Origin: JAHBNG01 sp039028975
GTDB taxonomy: Bacteria > Chloroflexota > Anaerolineae > Caldilineales > Caldilineaceae
Assembly: GCA_039028975.1 (NCBI GenBank)
Contig: JBCCHB010000081.1
Span: 6,740 to 70,739 of the forward strand
Length of the DNA: 64,000 bases
Direction: 5' to 3'
The position numbers and the translations under genes were made by a program. The notes beneath the pieces are model-generated. The model saw nothing but the letters and a program-made list of their open reading frames with translations. It did not search any database and was not told the origin of the DNA. Each line of letters begins with the position of its first letter. The first letter of the stretch is position 1. Of this stretch, positions 16,165 to 24,219 are shown piece by piece.

Positions 16165-17634
16165 CTATGACGCCATTTCATCCAGTGGATAGATGGGCCG
16201 CGGCAACTGTTGCCACTCAAAATTGAGCAGTTGGGACATGGTCGCTCCAGGCGTATCGACCCGAATGATCTCGGCAATCAGGGATTGGTAATACTGCCAG
16301 TTGCTTGCTGTCTTTAGCACAACCATTTTGGCTTGGGCTGGATCCAGCCCAAAGTGCTTATAGACTATGGGATGATTCCCACCCACGCCCCGTTCTTCGC
16401 TTACCACAATGTGGATGGCACCTGCTTTTAACAGGACGGCTCGCCCCATGTCGAACGAGTCCTGACCAATAACTTTGGCCACGATGCGCCCACCGCCGAT
16501 CTTGACCACCGTGGCCGTCACCCCGACTGGCTGCCCAAAGGTAGGATCCAGCTTCCCACCGAGCATAACGGTGATCTCACTGCCTTCGCCGGCTTCAATG
16601 GTCGTGTCAACCGCTTCTTTATCGACCATAGGCACAAGTGCCATCTGCGTTACCTGTTGGCGCAACAGCTCCTGGAGGATGATTGTGCTGTCGCCAGTAG
16701 CGCCACCAAAGACGCTGTCGCCCGTATCGGAGAGGATGACCAGCCCTTTGTCGGCGGTGACGGCGCGGCGAACCGCGTCAGCCGGTGAGATGCTCTCAAT
16801 GACGCAAAGCTGGTCGCGCAGGCCCCAGACTTTATTGGCCAGTTCGGCAGCCAGAGATTCAGCCAAGGGCAGATCGTTGTTGGTCACCACCGCGGCGGCG
16901 TAGCCACCCTCGGGTACATCCAGCCAGGGCTGCATGGGGAAGGTGGAAGCAGAGACAACGCCTGCGCGCTGCTCCATCTCGCGGGCTAGGTCAAACCACT
17001 CCTTCATTGGTCCCTTGCTGGTTAAGAACTGCTCTTGATGGGTGATCAGCGGAATCTTTTGCATGGCCATTGTCGGCTTGATCTCCCCTCTAAGCAGAGC
17101 AAAAAGCATCTGTGCCGCCTCCCGTCCCGTGTCGTATGGTTCATGGGGCTGGGTGCGATGAGCAACTAGGCCGTCCGCATGATCGACCATCCGTTGGGTC
17201 AAGTTGGCATGGTGATCCAGCGCGATGACGATGGGAACATTGTCACCTAGCACCTGACGGCTAACCGCGAGCAGGTGTCCTTCCGTATCTGGCTCACTGA
17301 CCGCCTGCCCCGCACCGTGGAGGGAAAAGAAGAAGGCATCAATAGGCAGGACAGCTTTGAGGGCAGCCACTAATTTGCCCTCAAAATAGGCGAGTGTATC
17401 GTCGGTAATTGGCCCGTTGGCACCGGCTATGGCCCGAAAGAGAGGCAGCGGCGTCCACGGCACGCCAAACTCGTTGGCCCCATCCATAAAACCACCAATG
17501 GCCCCAATGCCCTGGACCTTCTCCAAAACCGTCTGACCTTCATAGAGACCGTAGAGTTTGAAGGTGTCGACCGTAGTGACGACCGGGCTAAAGCTGCTGG
17601 TCTCTTGGCTAAATTCTGCTATAGCAATGCGCAT
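16165..17634 (-). CDS. M81 family metallopeptidase (MlrC-like)
   Basis: A 489-residue protein of the MlrC family, named for the last enzyme of microcystin breakdown. The N-terminal domain (DUF1485 type, about 1-290) shows AIAEFSQETSSFSP, SLHGAGQAVSEPDTEG, ALDHHANLTQRM and the HRTQPHEPYDTGREAA run that carries probable zinc ligands. The C-terminal domain (about 300-480) has ILSDTGDSVFGGATGDSTII. Family members are thought to open linearised or unusual peptides or lactams. It starts 58 bases after an aminotransferase gene, probably in one transcript. Microcystin as substrate is not implied. Confidence 0.88.
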   Translation of the reverse strand: MRIAIAEFSQETSSFSPVVTTVDTFKLYGLYEGQTVLEKVQGIGAIGGFMDGANEFGVPWTPLPLFRAIAGANGPITDDTLAYFEGKLVAALKAVLPIDAFFFSLHGAGQAVSEPDTEGHLLAVSRQVLGDNVPIVIALDHHANLTQRMVDHADGLVAHRTQPHEPYDTGREAAQMLFALLRGEIKPTMAMQKIPLITHQEQFLTSKGPMKEWFDLAREMEQRAGVVSASTFPMQPWLDVPEGGYAAAVVTNNDLPLAESLAAELANKVWGLRDQLCVIESISPADAVRRAVTADKGLVILSDTGDSVFGGATGDSTIILQELLRQQVTQMALVPMVDKEAVDTTIEAGEGSEITVMLGGKLDPTFGQPVGVTATVVKIGGGRIVAKVIGQDSFDMGRAVLLKAGAIHIVVSEERGVGGNHPIVYKHFGLDPAQAKMVVLKTASNWQYYQSLIAEIIRVDTPGATMSQLLNFEWQQLPRPIYPLDEMAS

Positions 17635-17692
17635 GGGTTCTCCAATGCAGATCGTGAATCGGCCTGTCCACTGGCGCGATATTCACCATCTA

Positions 17693-18991
17693 TCATTCAG
17701 CTCGAATCTCATTGCGCAACACATCACGCGCCGCCTCCAACATCCGATCCAGATCGTCATCGCTGTGCATGATGGAGAGGTAGATCTTCTCAAAGGGTGA
17801 GATGAAGAAGCCGCGCCGGATCATCTCGATGCCGAATGTATAAGCTTTGGCCCGATCGGCGTAAAGCATGGATTCGTAGTTGATGATTGCGTCATCCTTG
17901 GTGAAGAGCACCTGCAGTACCGGCCCTTCTCCGCCAACCTTCAGCGGAATCGAAAACTCCTGCCCCATTGACTCAATTTCTCTGATGATGCGGTCGCCCA
18001 TGGCGTAGAGCCGCTCGTATGTGCCTGCCTTTTCCAGTTCGTTGAGCGTCGCCAGCCCCGCCGCGGCCGATAGGGGGTTGCCGTTGAAGGTGCCCGACGC
18101 AATGATGGTCTGCGGATCAGCTGGATAGGATTCACGGCGCGGATTGGCCGTCTCCAGCAGATCGGCGCGACCACAGATGGCCGCGCTAGGATAGCCACCG
18201 CTGATGGTCTTGCCAAATGCGGCCAGGTCGGGCACGACGCCGTATCGCTCTTGCGCACCGCCCCACGCAAGCCGAAAACCAGTGACCACCTCGTCGAAGA
18301 TCAGGACGATGCCATGCTTCTGGGTCTGCTCCCGCAACGTTTCAAAAAAGCCGGGGCGCGGGCGGATGCAGCGCTGAAGCGGTTCGACCACCACCGCGGC
18401 CAGTTCATCGGAGTGTGCTTCAATGATCTCCATGGCTTCTCCTGCATTATTGAAGGGCGAAACCAACACGTCGCGTGCATAGGCTGGGGAAAGACCCGCA
18501 CTATCGGGCGTGGAATGGGGGTAGTCGCTGGGTGTGGGTGGTCGGGCGCCAAAGAGAAGACCGTCACTCACGCCGTGCCAGCCGCCTTCAAAGCGCAGAA
18601 TCTTGGTGCGGCCGGTGAAGGCACGGGCCATGCGCACCGCGTAGGAGACTGCCTCCGACCCGGTGGTGACAAAGCGGATCTTCTCGCCACAGGGGGATCC
18701 CTCCACAATCTTTTCGCCCAATTCTATGATGGGCTGGTTCAGGTTGAAGAAGGTGGTCCCCTTTAGAGTCTGCTGCTGCACAGCTTCTACCACCGCGGGA
18801 TGACAGTGGCCCAGGATCATGGGGCCGGATCCCAGCAGGAAATCCACATATTCCTTGCCATCGACATCGACCAGTTTTGTTCCCTCACCGCGGGCGAAGA
18901 CCATGGCCACGCCTGGCGGCAGGTGAAAGGCACCCAATGTGCCGCCCGAAAAATACTGTTCTGCTTTTTCTAAATATGCTTGCTGATTCAT
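17693..18991 (-). CDS. Class III aminotransferase, glutamate-1-semialdehyde aminomutase-like, second copy
   Basis: A 432-residue PLP enzyme with LIFDEVVTGFR (cofactor Asp), AAFGKTISGGYPSAAICG (Schiff-base Lys) and RFVTTGSEAVSYAVRMAR (phosphate turn). It opens MNQQAYLEKAEQYFSGGTLG, as aminomutase-type enzymes do. The ATG at 18991 has GGAG five bases upstream; a longer frame from 19030 runs into the next gene's end. Neighbours are an M24 peptidase upstream and MlrC downstream, so a role in breaking down a beta-amino or peptide-like compound is plausible. Its 3' end has a decayed relative at 24.1 kb. Confidence 0.87.
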   Translation of the reverse strand: MNQQAYLEKAEQYFSGGTLGAFHLPPGVAMVFARGEGTKLVDVDGKEYVDFLLGSGPMILGHCHPAVVEAVQQQTLKGTTFFNLNQPIIELGEKIVEGSPCGEKIRFVTTGSEAVSYAVRMARAFTGRTKILRFEGGWHGVSDGLLFGARPPTPSDYPHSTPDSAGLSPAYARDVLVSPFNNAGEAMEIIEAHSDELAAVVVEPLQRCIRPRPGFFETLREQTQKHGIVLIFDEVVTGFRLAWGGAQERYGVVPDLAAFGKTISGGYPSAAICGRADLLETANPRRESYPADPQTIIASGTFNGNPLSAAAGLATLNELEKAGTYERLYAMGDRIIREIESMGQEFSIPLKVGGEGPVLQVLFTKDDAIINYESMLYADRAKAYTFGIEMIRRGFFISPFEKIYLSIMHSDDDLDRMLEAARDVLRNEIRAE

Positions 18992-19038
18992 TTTTCTCCA
19001 TTTCGATTTGCAGTGGCTAGTCATGGCCAAATCTACAG

Positions 19039-20214
19039 CTAAAACTCAGCATCAAGAATCTGGTTCAATGCTCGGCAGCCCTGATCTTCGACCACCACAT
19101 CGATTTCAAAGCGAGTGCCGCCAAAATCAAATCCATGCAGATCAAATTTCACGGCCAGGGTCATGCCCGGCTCCAGCAGGAAGGACGAATCGGCGTCAAG
19201 ATTGGGCCACTCCACCACGTTAACGCCCACCCCGTGGCCGACCGCACGCATCCCCTTTGCATAGAGGGTAAAGTAGGATTCGTACCCTGCGCCGCGTGAT
19301 TTTTCTAGAAAGTAATCGTAAATGACGTGGGCTGGCTGCCCGGCTTCCATGGAATCGACCACACCCCGCAGCGTCTGGCAGCTAAAGTCGAGCAGGCTAC
19401 GCTGTAGATCGCTGATGCGGAAACTTTCGTCTTCGCGAAAGATGGTAATCGAAACATCGGAACAGTAGCCACGGTAGAATGGGTTCACGTCAATCAAGAC
19501 CGGATCACCTAGGGCGATCATCTTATCGGTGGCGCGCCAGGTGGGCTTATGGGTGTTGATGCCAGATGAAAGGATGGTTGCACTGCCCAACTCGGCCCCA
19601 CCCATCCGCACCACATGTTCCGCGGTTGCGGCCAACTCGATCTCGCTTATTTCTCCTTCTTTTAAGCGCTCTAACGCAGCAATGATGCCGGCGTCACCCA
19701 AATGAGCAGCTTTTTCCATGAGCGCAATCTCTGCTGGGTGCTTGGTGCCACGCATCTTGTTCAACAAATCGTCAGCGTAGACAAAGTCGCTGTCGGCCAA
19801 GGCCGAGCGCAGACGACGATAGTACTTGACTGGCAGCAACGCCTCGCCCACCAGCCCCACCTTCAGCTTGCGCCCCTTCAGTCCATTCTGCTCGCGGAAA
19901 AATGCGTCCAATTCATCCACCGGACGGATATCCTCAATCCAGGTAATGCCCTCCGCGGTCTTGGCATTGATGGCCCCCAGAAAGAGGACGACGTCACCAT
20001 CGACAGGCACATAGACCCCTTGCGGTGATTCTTCAATGACGTTGATGGGGTAATAGTCGGAGAGGTAGAGGGTGCTACCCGGTCGATATTCATCGGAAAA
20101 GGCAAAGAGCGCATCCAGCCCACGTTCGGCGATCTGGGCACGGATCATCTCCACGCGCTGATGAAATAGCTCAAGCGGTAGCCCTGTGTAGCCCTTCCGC
20201 GTTTGTTCGTTCAT
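19039..20214 (-). CDS. M24 family (Xaa-Pro peptidase/creatinase-type) protein, one metal ligand altered
   Basis: A 391-residue two-domain protein: a creatinase-type N-domain (about 1-150) and a pita-bread M24 domain. Metal positions present are the two Asp in VLIDVNPFYRGYCSD, the His in VGHGVGVNVVEWP and the Glu in GTRFEIDVVV. The other Glu, normally in an (I/V)EPG motif, is replaced in GMTLAVKFDLHG. Loss of one ligand suggests altered metal use or a creatinase-like hydrolysis without metal. The ATG at 20214 has AAAGGGG upstream. It lies 47 bases upstream of the second aminomutase-like gene. Confidence 0.84.
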   Translation of the reverse strand: MNEQTRKGYTGLPLELFHQRVEMIRAQIAERGLDALFAFSDEYRPGSTLYLSDYYPINVIEESPQGVYVPVDGDVVLFLGAINAKTAEGITWIEDIRPVDELDAFFREQNGLKGRKLKVGLVGEALLPVKYYRRLRSALADSDFVYADDLLNKMRGTKHPAEIALMEKAAHLGDAGIIAALERLKEGEISEIELAATAEHVVRMGGAELGSATILSSGINTHKPTWRATDKMIALGDPVLIDVNPFYRGYCSDVSITIFREDESFRISDLQRSLLDFSCQTLRGVVDSMEAGQPAHVIYDYFLEKSRGAGYESYFTLYAKGMRAVGHGVGVNVVEWPNLDADSSFLLEPGMTLAVKFDLHGFDFGGTRFEIDVVVEDQGCRALNQILDAEF

Positions 20215-20282
20215 TGAAGCCGCGCCCCTTTCATTGCGCAATTCGATGATCTAATGACTTTGCTCGACTCTGATGAATATCA

Positions 20283-20362
20283 AACCTTATGACAAGCCAA
20301 CTTGATATGTCTCGACCCCACAATTCACATGGCTGGGGCCGCTTTTCCCTCCAGCCGCCGGA
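20283..20362. repeat. Dispersed repeat (copy B)
   Basis: This stretch is homologous to 14038-14115, sharing ATGTCTCG and CCCCACAAT and the spacing of the following G/C-rich block. It sits between the M24 gene start and the UPF0158-type gene end. No open frame spans either copy. Confidence 0.5.
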
Positions 20363-20378
20363 CTACTGGACTTTAGTT

Positions 20379-21437
20379 TTACAAGTGGGCAAGCACTTTC
20401 TGCTGCAAATCTTCAGGCACGTTCTCGTGCATGATCACCTGCGGCCAGAGTTCCACAGGCGGTTTTGCAATCACATGCTTCTTCAGCCGCAGATTCTGTA
20501 AGTCATCGTATAGATACTGACGCTGCCCACAGTTTTGGGCCTCACAACTCATGCGGATAAAGGGTTCACACTGTTTCCAGCGGCAGGTGCGGCCTAGATA
20601 GTTGCCATGGGTATCGGCCAGAAAGACCTCGCCTCCACGGTTAAAGCCTTGTGCTCGCCCCGATAGCTTGCGGCCAAGCGTAGCCAACGGCTCTAAATCC
20701 ATTTCCTCACTAATCGTCACGAGGAGATCGGCGTCATCGGGGTCTGGCTCGTCTGTAGTTAGCGAGCCGATGAGGGAAATACGAGTGACGCCAGCCAGTT
20801 GACGAGCCGCGAGGGTAAAGCGCAGCACTTCTTCGAGCAGTTTATGACGCGGCGTTGGTCCAGACGGCTCAGCCTCTGGAACGTACTTCGGTGTGTGGAT
20901 GGCCTTGATGCCAACAAACTCAAGCCAGACGCGAACTCGTTCTCGTTCTCGCTCACTGCTAAAGGCAAACCATCGTTCCCGCGTGCGCCGCTCGTGGCTC
21001 AAGATATCCTTGAAGCGTCGAAAAGCACCCTTGCCCTCAATTGCCCGCTGCAAATGAGCTTGAAGCCGCTGGTCTTCCACGGTTGCGATGAAAGCCTCCA
21101 TGTCTTTGTAGCCTGCATGGGCGTCCTGCTCTGGCAATTCAATGAAGCGCTTGCCAAATTCAGCTTCGATCTGATCGGCCAATAGGATCATTTCGTGCTG
21201 CCATTCTGGATAGTCACTTTCGGCCAGGAGCGCCGCCAGATCGAGGGGTTCATCGCTGTCGAAGTCCGCATTTTCTTCGTAAAAGCGCTCGACAATGATT
21301 CTCTCTTCCTCGCTGATCGTGACGACATCTCCCGTCTCAAGATCGAGAAAGGAGCTGAGTTGCATCATGGGATCGTGGCCCATCGCATCGGCAATCGCGT
21401 CTAGGTCGAGCTTCAATTTACGTAACTTGGTGGCCAT
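20379..21437 (-). CDS. UPF0158 domain fused to a nucleotidyltransferase-like domain
   Basis: A 352-residue protein. The N-terminal 150 residues match UPF0158 in style (LKLDLDAIADAMGHD, then a GDVVTISEEER segment and a helix-rich region with FRRFKDILSHER). UPF0158 proteins usually end there. This one continues, and near residues 210-235 has SLIGSLTTDEPDPDDADLL, the G-S...D-x-D pattern of the polymerase-beta nucleotidyltransferase fold (MNT/AadA type), followed by a Cys-rich end (CEAQNCGQRQYLYDD). The ATG at 21437 is chosen since UPF0158 similarity begins there. Partners in the nucleotidyltransferase class are often toxin-antitoxin or resistance proteins, but none is adjacent. Confidence 0.72.
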   Translation of the reverse strand: MATKLRKLKLDLDAIADAMGHDPMMQLSSFLDLETGDVVTISEEERIIVERFYEENADFDSDEPLDLAALLAESDYPEWQHEMILLADQIEAEFGKRFIELPEQDAHAGYKDMEAFIATVEDQRLQAHLQRAIEGKGAFRRFKDILSHERRTRERWFAFSSERERERVRVWLEFVGIKAIHTPKYVPEAEPSGPTPRHKLLEEVLRFTLAARQLAGVTRISLIGSLTTDEPDPDDADLLVTISEEMDLEPLATLGRKLSGRAQGFNRGGEVFLADTHGNYLGRTCRWKQCEPFIRMSCEAQNCGQRQYLYDDLQNLRLKKHVIAKPPVELWPQVIMHENVPEDLQQKVLAHL

Positions 21438-21465
21438 TGGACTCTTCCCTCGTGTTCGGCAAACT

Positions 21466-21873
21466 CTAAAGCTCTCGCAGCGACAGAAACTTAGAAATAG
21501 CATCAAATTCAAAGCCAGTGTGCATTTTACCCGCGTTATGCATTGCCTGAATATCACCAAAAGTGTACCAAGCGATGTTTAGAATTTCATTTCTGTCATA
21601 TTGCAAGTTTCTAGACCCATCGTATTTGGTTGCCAAGACCTTTTGGAGAGACCCGCGATATGGATACTCACCGATATCTTGCCACTCTGTCAAAGAAAGC
21701 CCAAACTCTTCACACATTTCGCGTTGTGCTGTTGTTGCAAAATCTTCACCGTTATCGATTCGACCGCCGGGTAAACCCCATTTGCCGATAGTTTGTGGAA
21801 GAATGTTATTATGAATTGCCAACAGAAAACAATTCTCACTAGACAGGATACACCTAACAGCACGATATTCCAT
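21466..21873 (-). CDS. NUDIX hydrolase
   Basis: A 135-residue protein with a complete Nudix box: GGRIDNGEDFATTAQREMCEEFGL, given here only as the family's G-x5-E-x7-REUxEExGU pattern at about residues 40-63. It would hydrolyse a nucleoside diphosphate linked to another group, with Mg2+ held by the Glu residues. The length is typical for a single-domain member. It lies 28 bases upstream of the UPF0158 fusion and may be co-transcribed with it. The particular substrate cannot be read from sequence. Confidence 0.9.
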   Translation of the reverse strand: MEYRAVRCILSSENCFLLAIHNNILPQTIGKWGLPGGRIDNGEDFATTAQREMCEEFGLSLTEWQDIGEYPYRGSLQKVLATKYDGSRNLQYDRNEILNIAWYTFGDIQAMHNAGKMHTGFEFDAISKFLSLREL

Positions 21874-21920
21874 GACAGCTCCTTATGGAGTAAGGAAAAG
21901 GAATTCAATGAAGGTACCGA

Positions 21921-23336
21921 TCATGCCAACGACTCCGTTGGCTCTGTACCAATGTAGGCTTGACAGTCAATTCGAATGGCAAAAAGCTCGGCTTCGCGCA
22001 TCATCACTTCGATGCGGATGGGTTTGCCGACAAGCTCACTTAAATCCGTACGCTCCTGCCATTGAGGTTGGGCAAAGAGGTGATCGCCATTGATGGAAAT
22101 GGCTTCATCTAGGGTGTAGCCGGGAAGCGGTTCGCCTGTTTCGCCATTGAGGATCTGGACGCGTACCGCGGTATGTCTGCTTGTGCGCAAATTGAGGCGC
22201 AGATCGCCAGATTGGGGGATAATGGTCTTGGTTTGGAGCAGGCCATCCTTACCCTTTGTACGCAGCGAGCAGAAACCATCGAGCCGCATCTCATAGAGGA
22301 GCAGCCCAAAGGCCCCGCGCGTATCAAAGCCAGCCTTCTGCATGTCAGGGTAGGAGGCGTGTTCACCCCAAGAACTGTGGGCAAAGAAGAGGATTTTTGA
22401 GTCTTCACTCTTCTCTTTCCCCGTGCGCAGCATCTCCATGCCGTAGATCTGCCCTCCGCCCAACTCGCCAAAGTCACGTGGGGGCAGGAAGGGCTCACGT
22501 AGTGTGCGGTACCAGTTGAGACCATTGTAGCTATAGGTCAGATGAGTTTCCATGCAGCCTGCCATCTTGATGCGCCCCGGCTCAAAGAGATCGGTGCGAA
22601 AGATGTGAAGCTGGCCGATGAAGAGATCCTCATATGGCTCGACTGGCATGGAGTAAAATTCAGTACCGGGCGGGTCAAAGGCATCGGGCTGCAGAATGGT
22701 GACCGCGGGTGAGAATGTCTGCATATCCGGCGTGGTCACCACAGAGATACGTCGGTCGACGTGAACGGGGCGGGTGATAATCTCGAAGAGACCGGCGGCC
22801 TCGTTCCAAATCCATCCACACCAGGTGTCTGCTTTGGTCTGCTGCCACACGCGCGTCTGACCGATATCAAAACGCATTCCATCCTGTGAAAAGCCCACGA
22901 TGCTCTGGTTCTTTTCGCGTATAGGGTGAAAGGTGGACATGAGGTAGCCATGATCGGCCAAGGGCGTGCCAGCCAGCGAATGTATATAGACGGGCCAGAA
23001 ACGCTCACCCTGCTCATCGACTACCACCCGCTCGAAGCCCTTCCAAGCTGGTTTGGTAGCGACTTCATAGAGCGGATCATCCCATTCCGCGGGGTCATCG
23101 GACTCCAGACGAATGGAAAACGTGCCTGGGTCCGCTTCCGGCGGATAGATATCGACATACATGACATACTTGCCCACTCGCTCATCCCAAGAGGCTGTAA
23201 CATAGCCCCCATAGCCTAGGACATGAGGGTGATAGTCCTCGAAGACTTCCTTGATAAAGCGGGGCTTGCTCCAGACCCGATCCAGGCAGATCTGCTTTTC
23301 AATCAGCCAATTGTCCAAGAAGAAGATGGTTTTCAT
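21921..23336 (-). CDS. Five-bladed propeller glycosidase-like protein (GH32/43-like)
   Basis: A 471-residue cytoplasmic protein with no signal peptide. Residues 1-370 show repeated strand units with D/N-G-x-x-W/F turns (SQDGMRFDIGQTRVW, SYNGLNWYRTLREPF) typical of GH32/GH43-type propellers. The last 95 residues form a beta-sandwich (VRVQILNGETGEPLPGYTL ... GKPIRIEVMMREAELFAIRI) that also ends the paralogue at 32316. No catalytic triad could be fixed by eye. The ATG at 23336 overlaps the upstream stop as ATGA and has GGAGAG before it. It probably acts on imported oligosaccharides; a non-catalytic role is possible. Confidence 0.7.
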   Translation of the reverse strand: MKTIFFLDNWLIEKQICLDRVWSKPRFIKEVFEDYHPHVLGYGGYVTASWDERVGKYVMYVDIYPPEADPGTFSIRLESDDPAEWDDPLYEVATKPAWKGFERVVVDEQGERFWPVYIHSLAGTPLADHGYLMSTFHPIREKNQSIVGFSQDGMRFDIGQTRVWQQTKADTWCGWIWNEAAGLFEIITRPVHVDRRISVVTTPDMQTFSPAVTILQPDAFDPPGTEFYSMPVEPYEDLFIGQLHIFRTDLFEPGRIKMAGCMETHLTYSYNGLNWYRTLREPFLPPRDFGELGGGQIYGMEMLRTGKEKSEDSKILFFAHSSWGEHASYPDMQKAGFDTRGAFGLLLYEMRLDGFCSLRTKGKDGLLQTKTIIPQSGDLRLNLRTSRHTAVRVQILNGETGEPLPGYTLDEAISINGDHLFAQPQWQERTDLSELVGKPIRIEVMMREAELFAIRIDCQAYIGTEPTESLA

Positions 23337-24088
23337 TTGTTCTCTCCATATAGTACCCAACTGGCAAAATAAGCCGGTGCCCACTTGCGCGCTAGATAGA
23401 ACGTTTTGTCCGCATAGATGCCATGAGGCAACCCCACTTCGGCCTGAATCCACGACTCCGCTCCTGCCAAGGTGGGGAATTCGGCGATCCACAGCCGTCG
23501 CCAGGCTGCTTGCATACCGATGAGCCGAAATGCCTCCAAACGATGCAGACCATGTTCCTCAGCAATGGATTGACGCAGCATGGACAATTCGCGCTCGCCT
23601 CGTTCTTGTGGCGTCAACATGGCTGCTTCTGGCTGCCAACGCTCAAAGAGCAAGACCACTATCGTATTTGCGTCTACATCTAGCTGCGGAATCTGATGGG
23701 GATCGGCCGCTTGAGGAATTACAGGCGGGAGCGGATTTGTCACCAGATGCTTAAACTGATCTACCGCCCATGATCGCGCCAGCATGTATTCGTAGTAGCC
23801 ATAGGCACCATAGGGCGGTGCCATTTCGGCTTCGATCCACACTTCTGCACCCGTCAACGTGGGGAATTCAATTGCCCAAAATCGCACAAAGTCCCGCTCT
23901 GGGGTAAGCAGCCGGAAGCCTTCTAGCCGCATCAAGTTGGTTTGGCGGGCCGTGGCTAACATCAGCTCTACATGCTGCTGCTCGATGGCTTGCCGTTCTG
24001 CTGGCGGCAATTTTTGCCAAGTAGGCAAACGTCCGCCTTTGTAGAGGACAACGATACTATCAGTGGAACTTGTCGAATGGTTCGTCAT
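23333..24088 (-). CDS. Internally duplicated alpha/beta protein, 251 aa
   Basis: The protein is two copies of a domain of about 100 residues joined by a linker. Copy 1 (about 11-107) and copy 2 (about 140-240) share IVVLYKGG/IVVLLFER, LMRLEGFRLL/LHRLEAFRLI, WAIEFPTLTGAEVWIEAE/WIAEFPTLAGAESWIQAE, PPYGAYGYYEYMLARSW/LPHGIYADKTFYLARKW. The size and strand pattern suggest a ferredoxin-like dimeric alpha-beta barrel closed within one chain. Function unknown. Its TGA overlaps the ATG of the following propeller gene, so they are coupled. Upstream lies a fragment of an aminotransferase gene. Confidence 0.75.
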   Translation of the reverse strand: MTNHSTSSTDSIVVLYKGGRLPTWQKLPPAERQAIEQQHVELMLATARQTNLMRLEGFRLLTPERDFVRFWAIEFPTLTGAEVWIEAEMAPPYGAYGYYEYMLARSWAVDQFKHLVTNPLPPVIPQAADPHQIPQLDVDANTIVVLLFERWQPEAAMLTPQERGERELSMLRQSIAEEHGLHRLEAFRLIGMQAAWRRLWIAEFPTLAGAESWIQAEVGLPHGIYADKTFYLARKWAPAYFASWVLYGENK

Positions 24089-24097
24089 CTGGGTGAC

Positions 24098-24197
24098 TCA
24101 CTCACGAATTTCGTTGCTCAACACGTCGTATGTGCTTTCGGGCATCCGATCTAGATCGTCATCGCTATGCATAGTGGAGAGATAGATCTTGTTGTGA
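24098..24197 (-). pseudogene. 3' remnant of a glutamate-1-semialdehyde-type aminotransferase gene
   Basis: The last 31 codons plus stop of an aminotransferase gene lie here without the rest: NKIYLSTMHSDDDLDRM followed by a diverged DVLSNEIRE and TGA. The same end occurs at 17693-17790 as KIYLSIMHSDDDLDRM...DVLRNEIRAE. Two non-conservative changes and a shortened tail show decay. It sits between the duplicated alpha/beta gene and the UxuA-like gene, which suggests that an aminotransferase gene was lost from this place. Confidence 0.82.
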
Positions 24198-24219
24198 TTT
24201 GGGCATGAATCCACGTTTC

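Noticed and set aside
16165..17634. Microcystin-degradation pathway
   Set aside because: Only an MlrC-family protein is present; MlrA and MlrB are absent, and the family is much wider than that pathway.
8076..18991. Tetrapyrrole synthesis (two HemL-like genes)
   Set aside because: No other haem genes are near, both copies sit among catabolic or specialised genes, and their family has many other functions.
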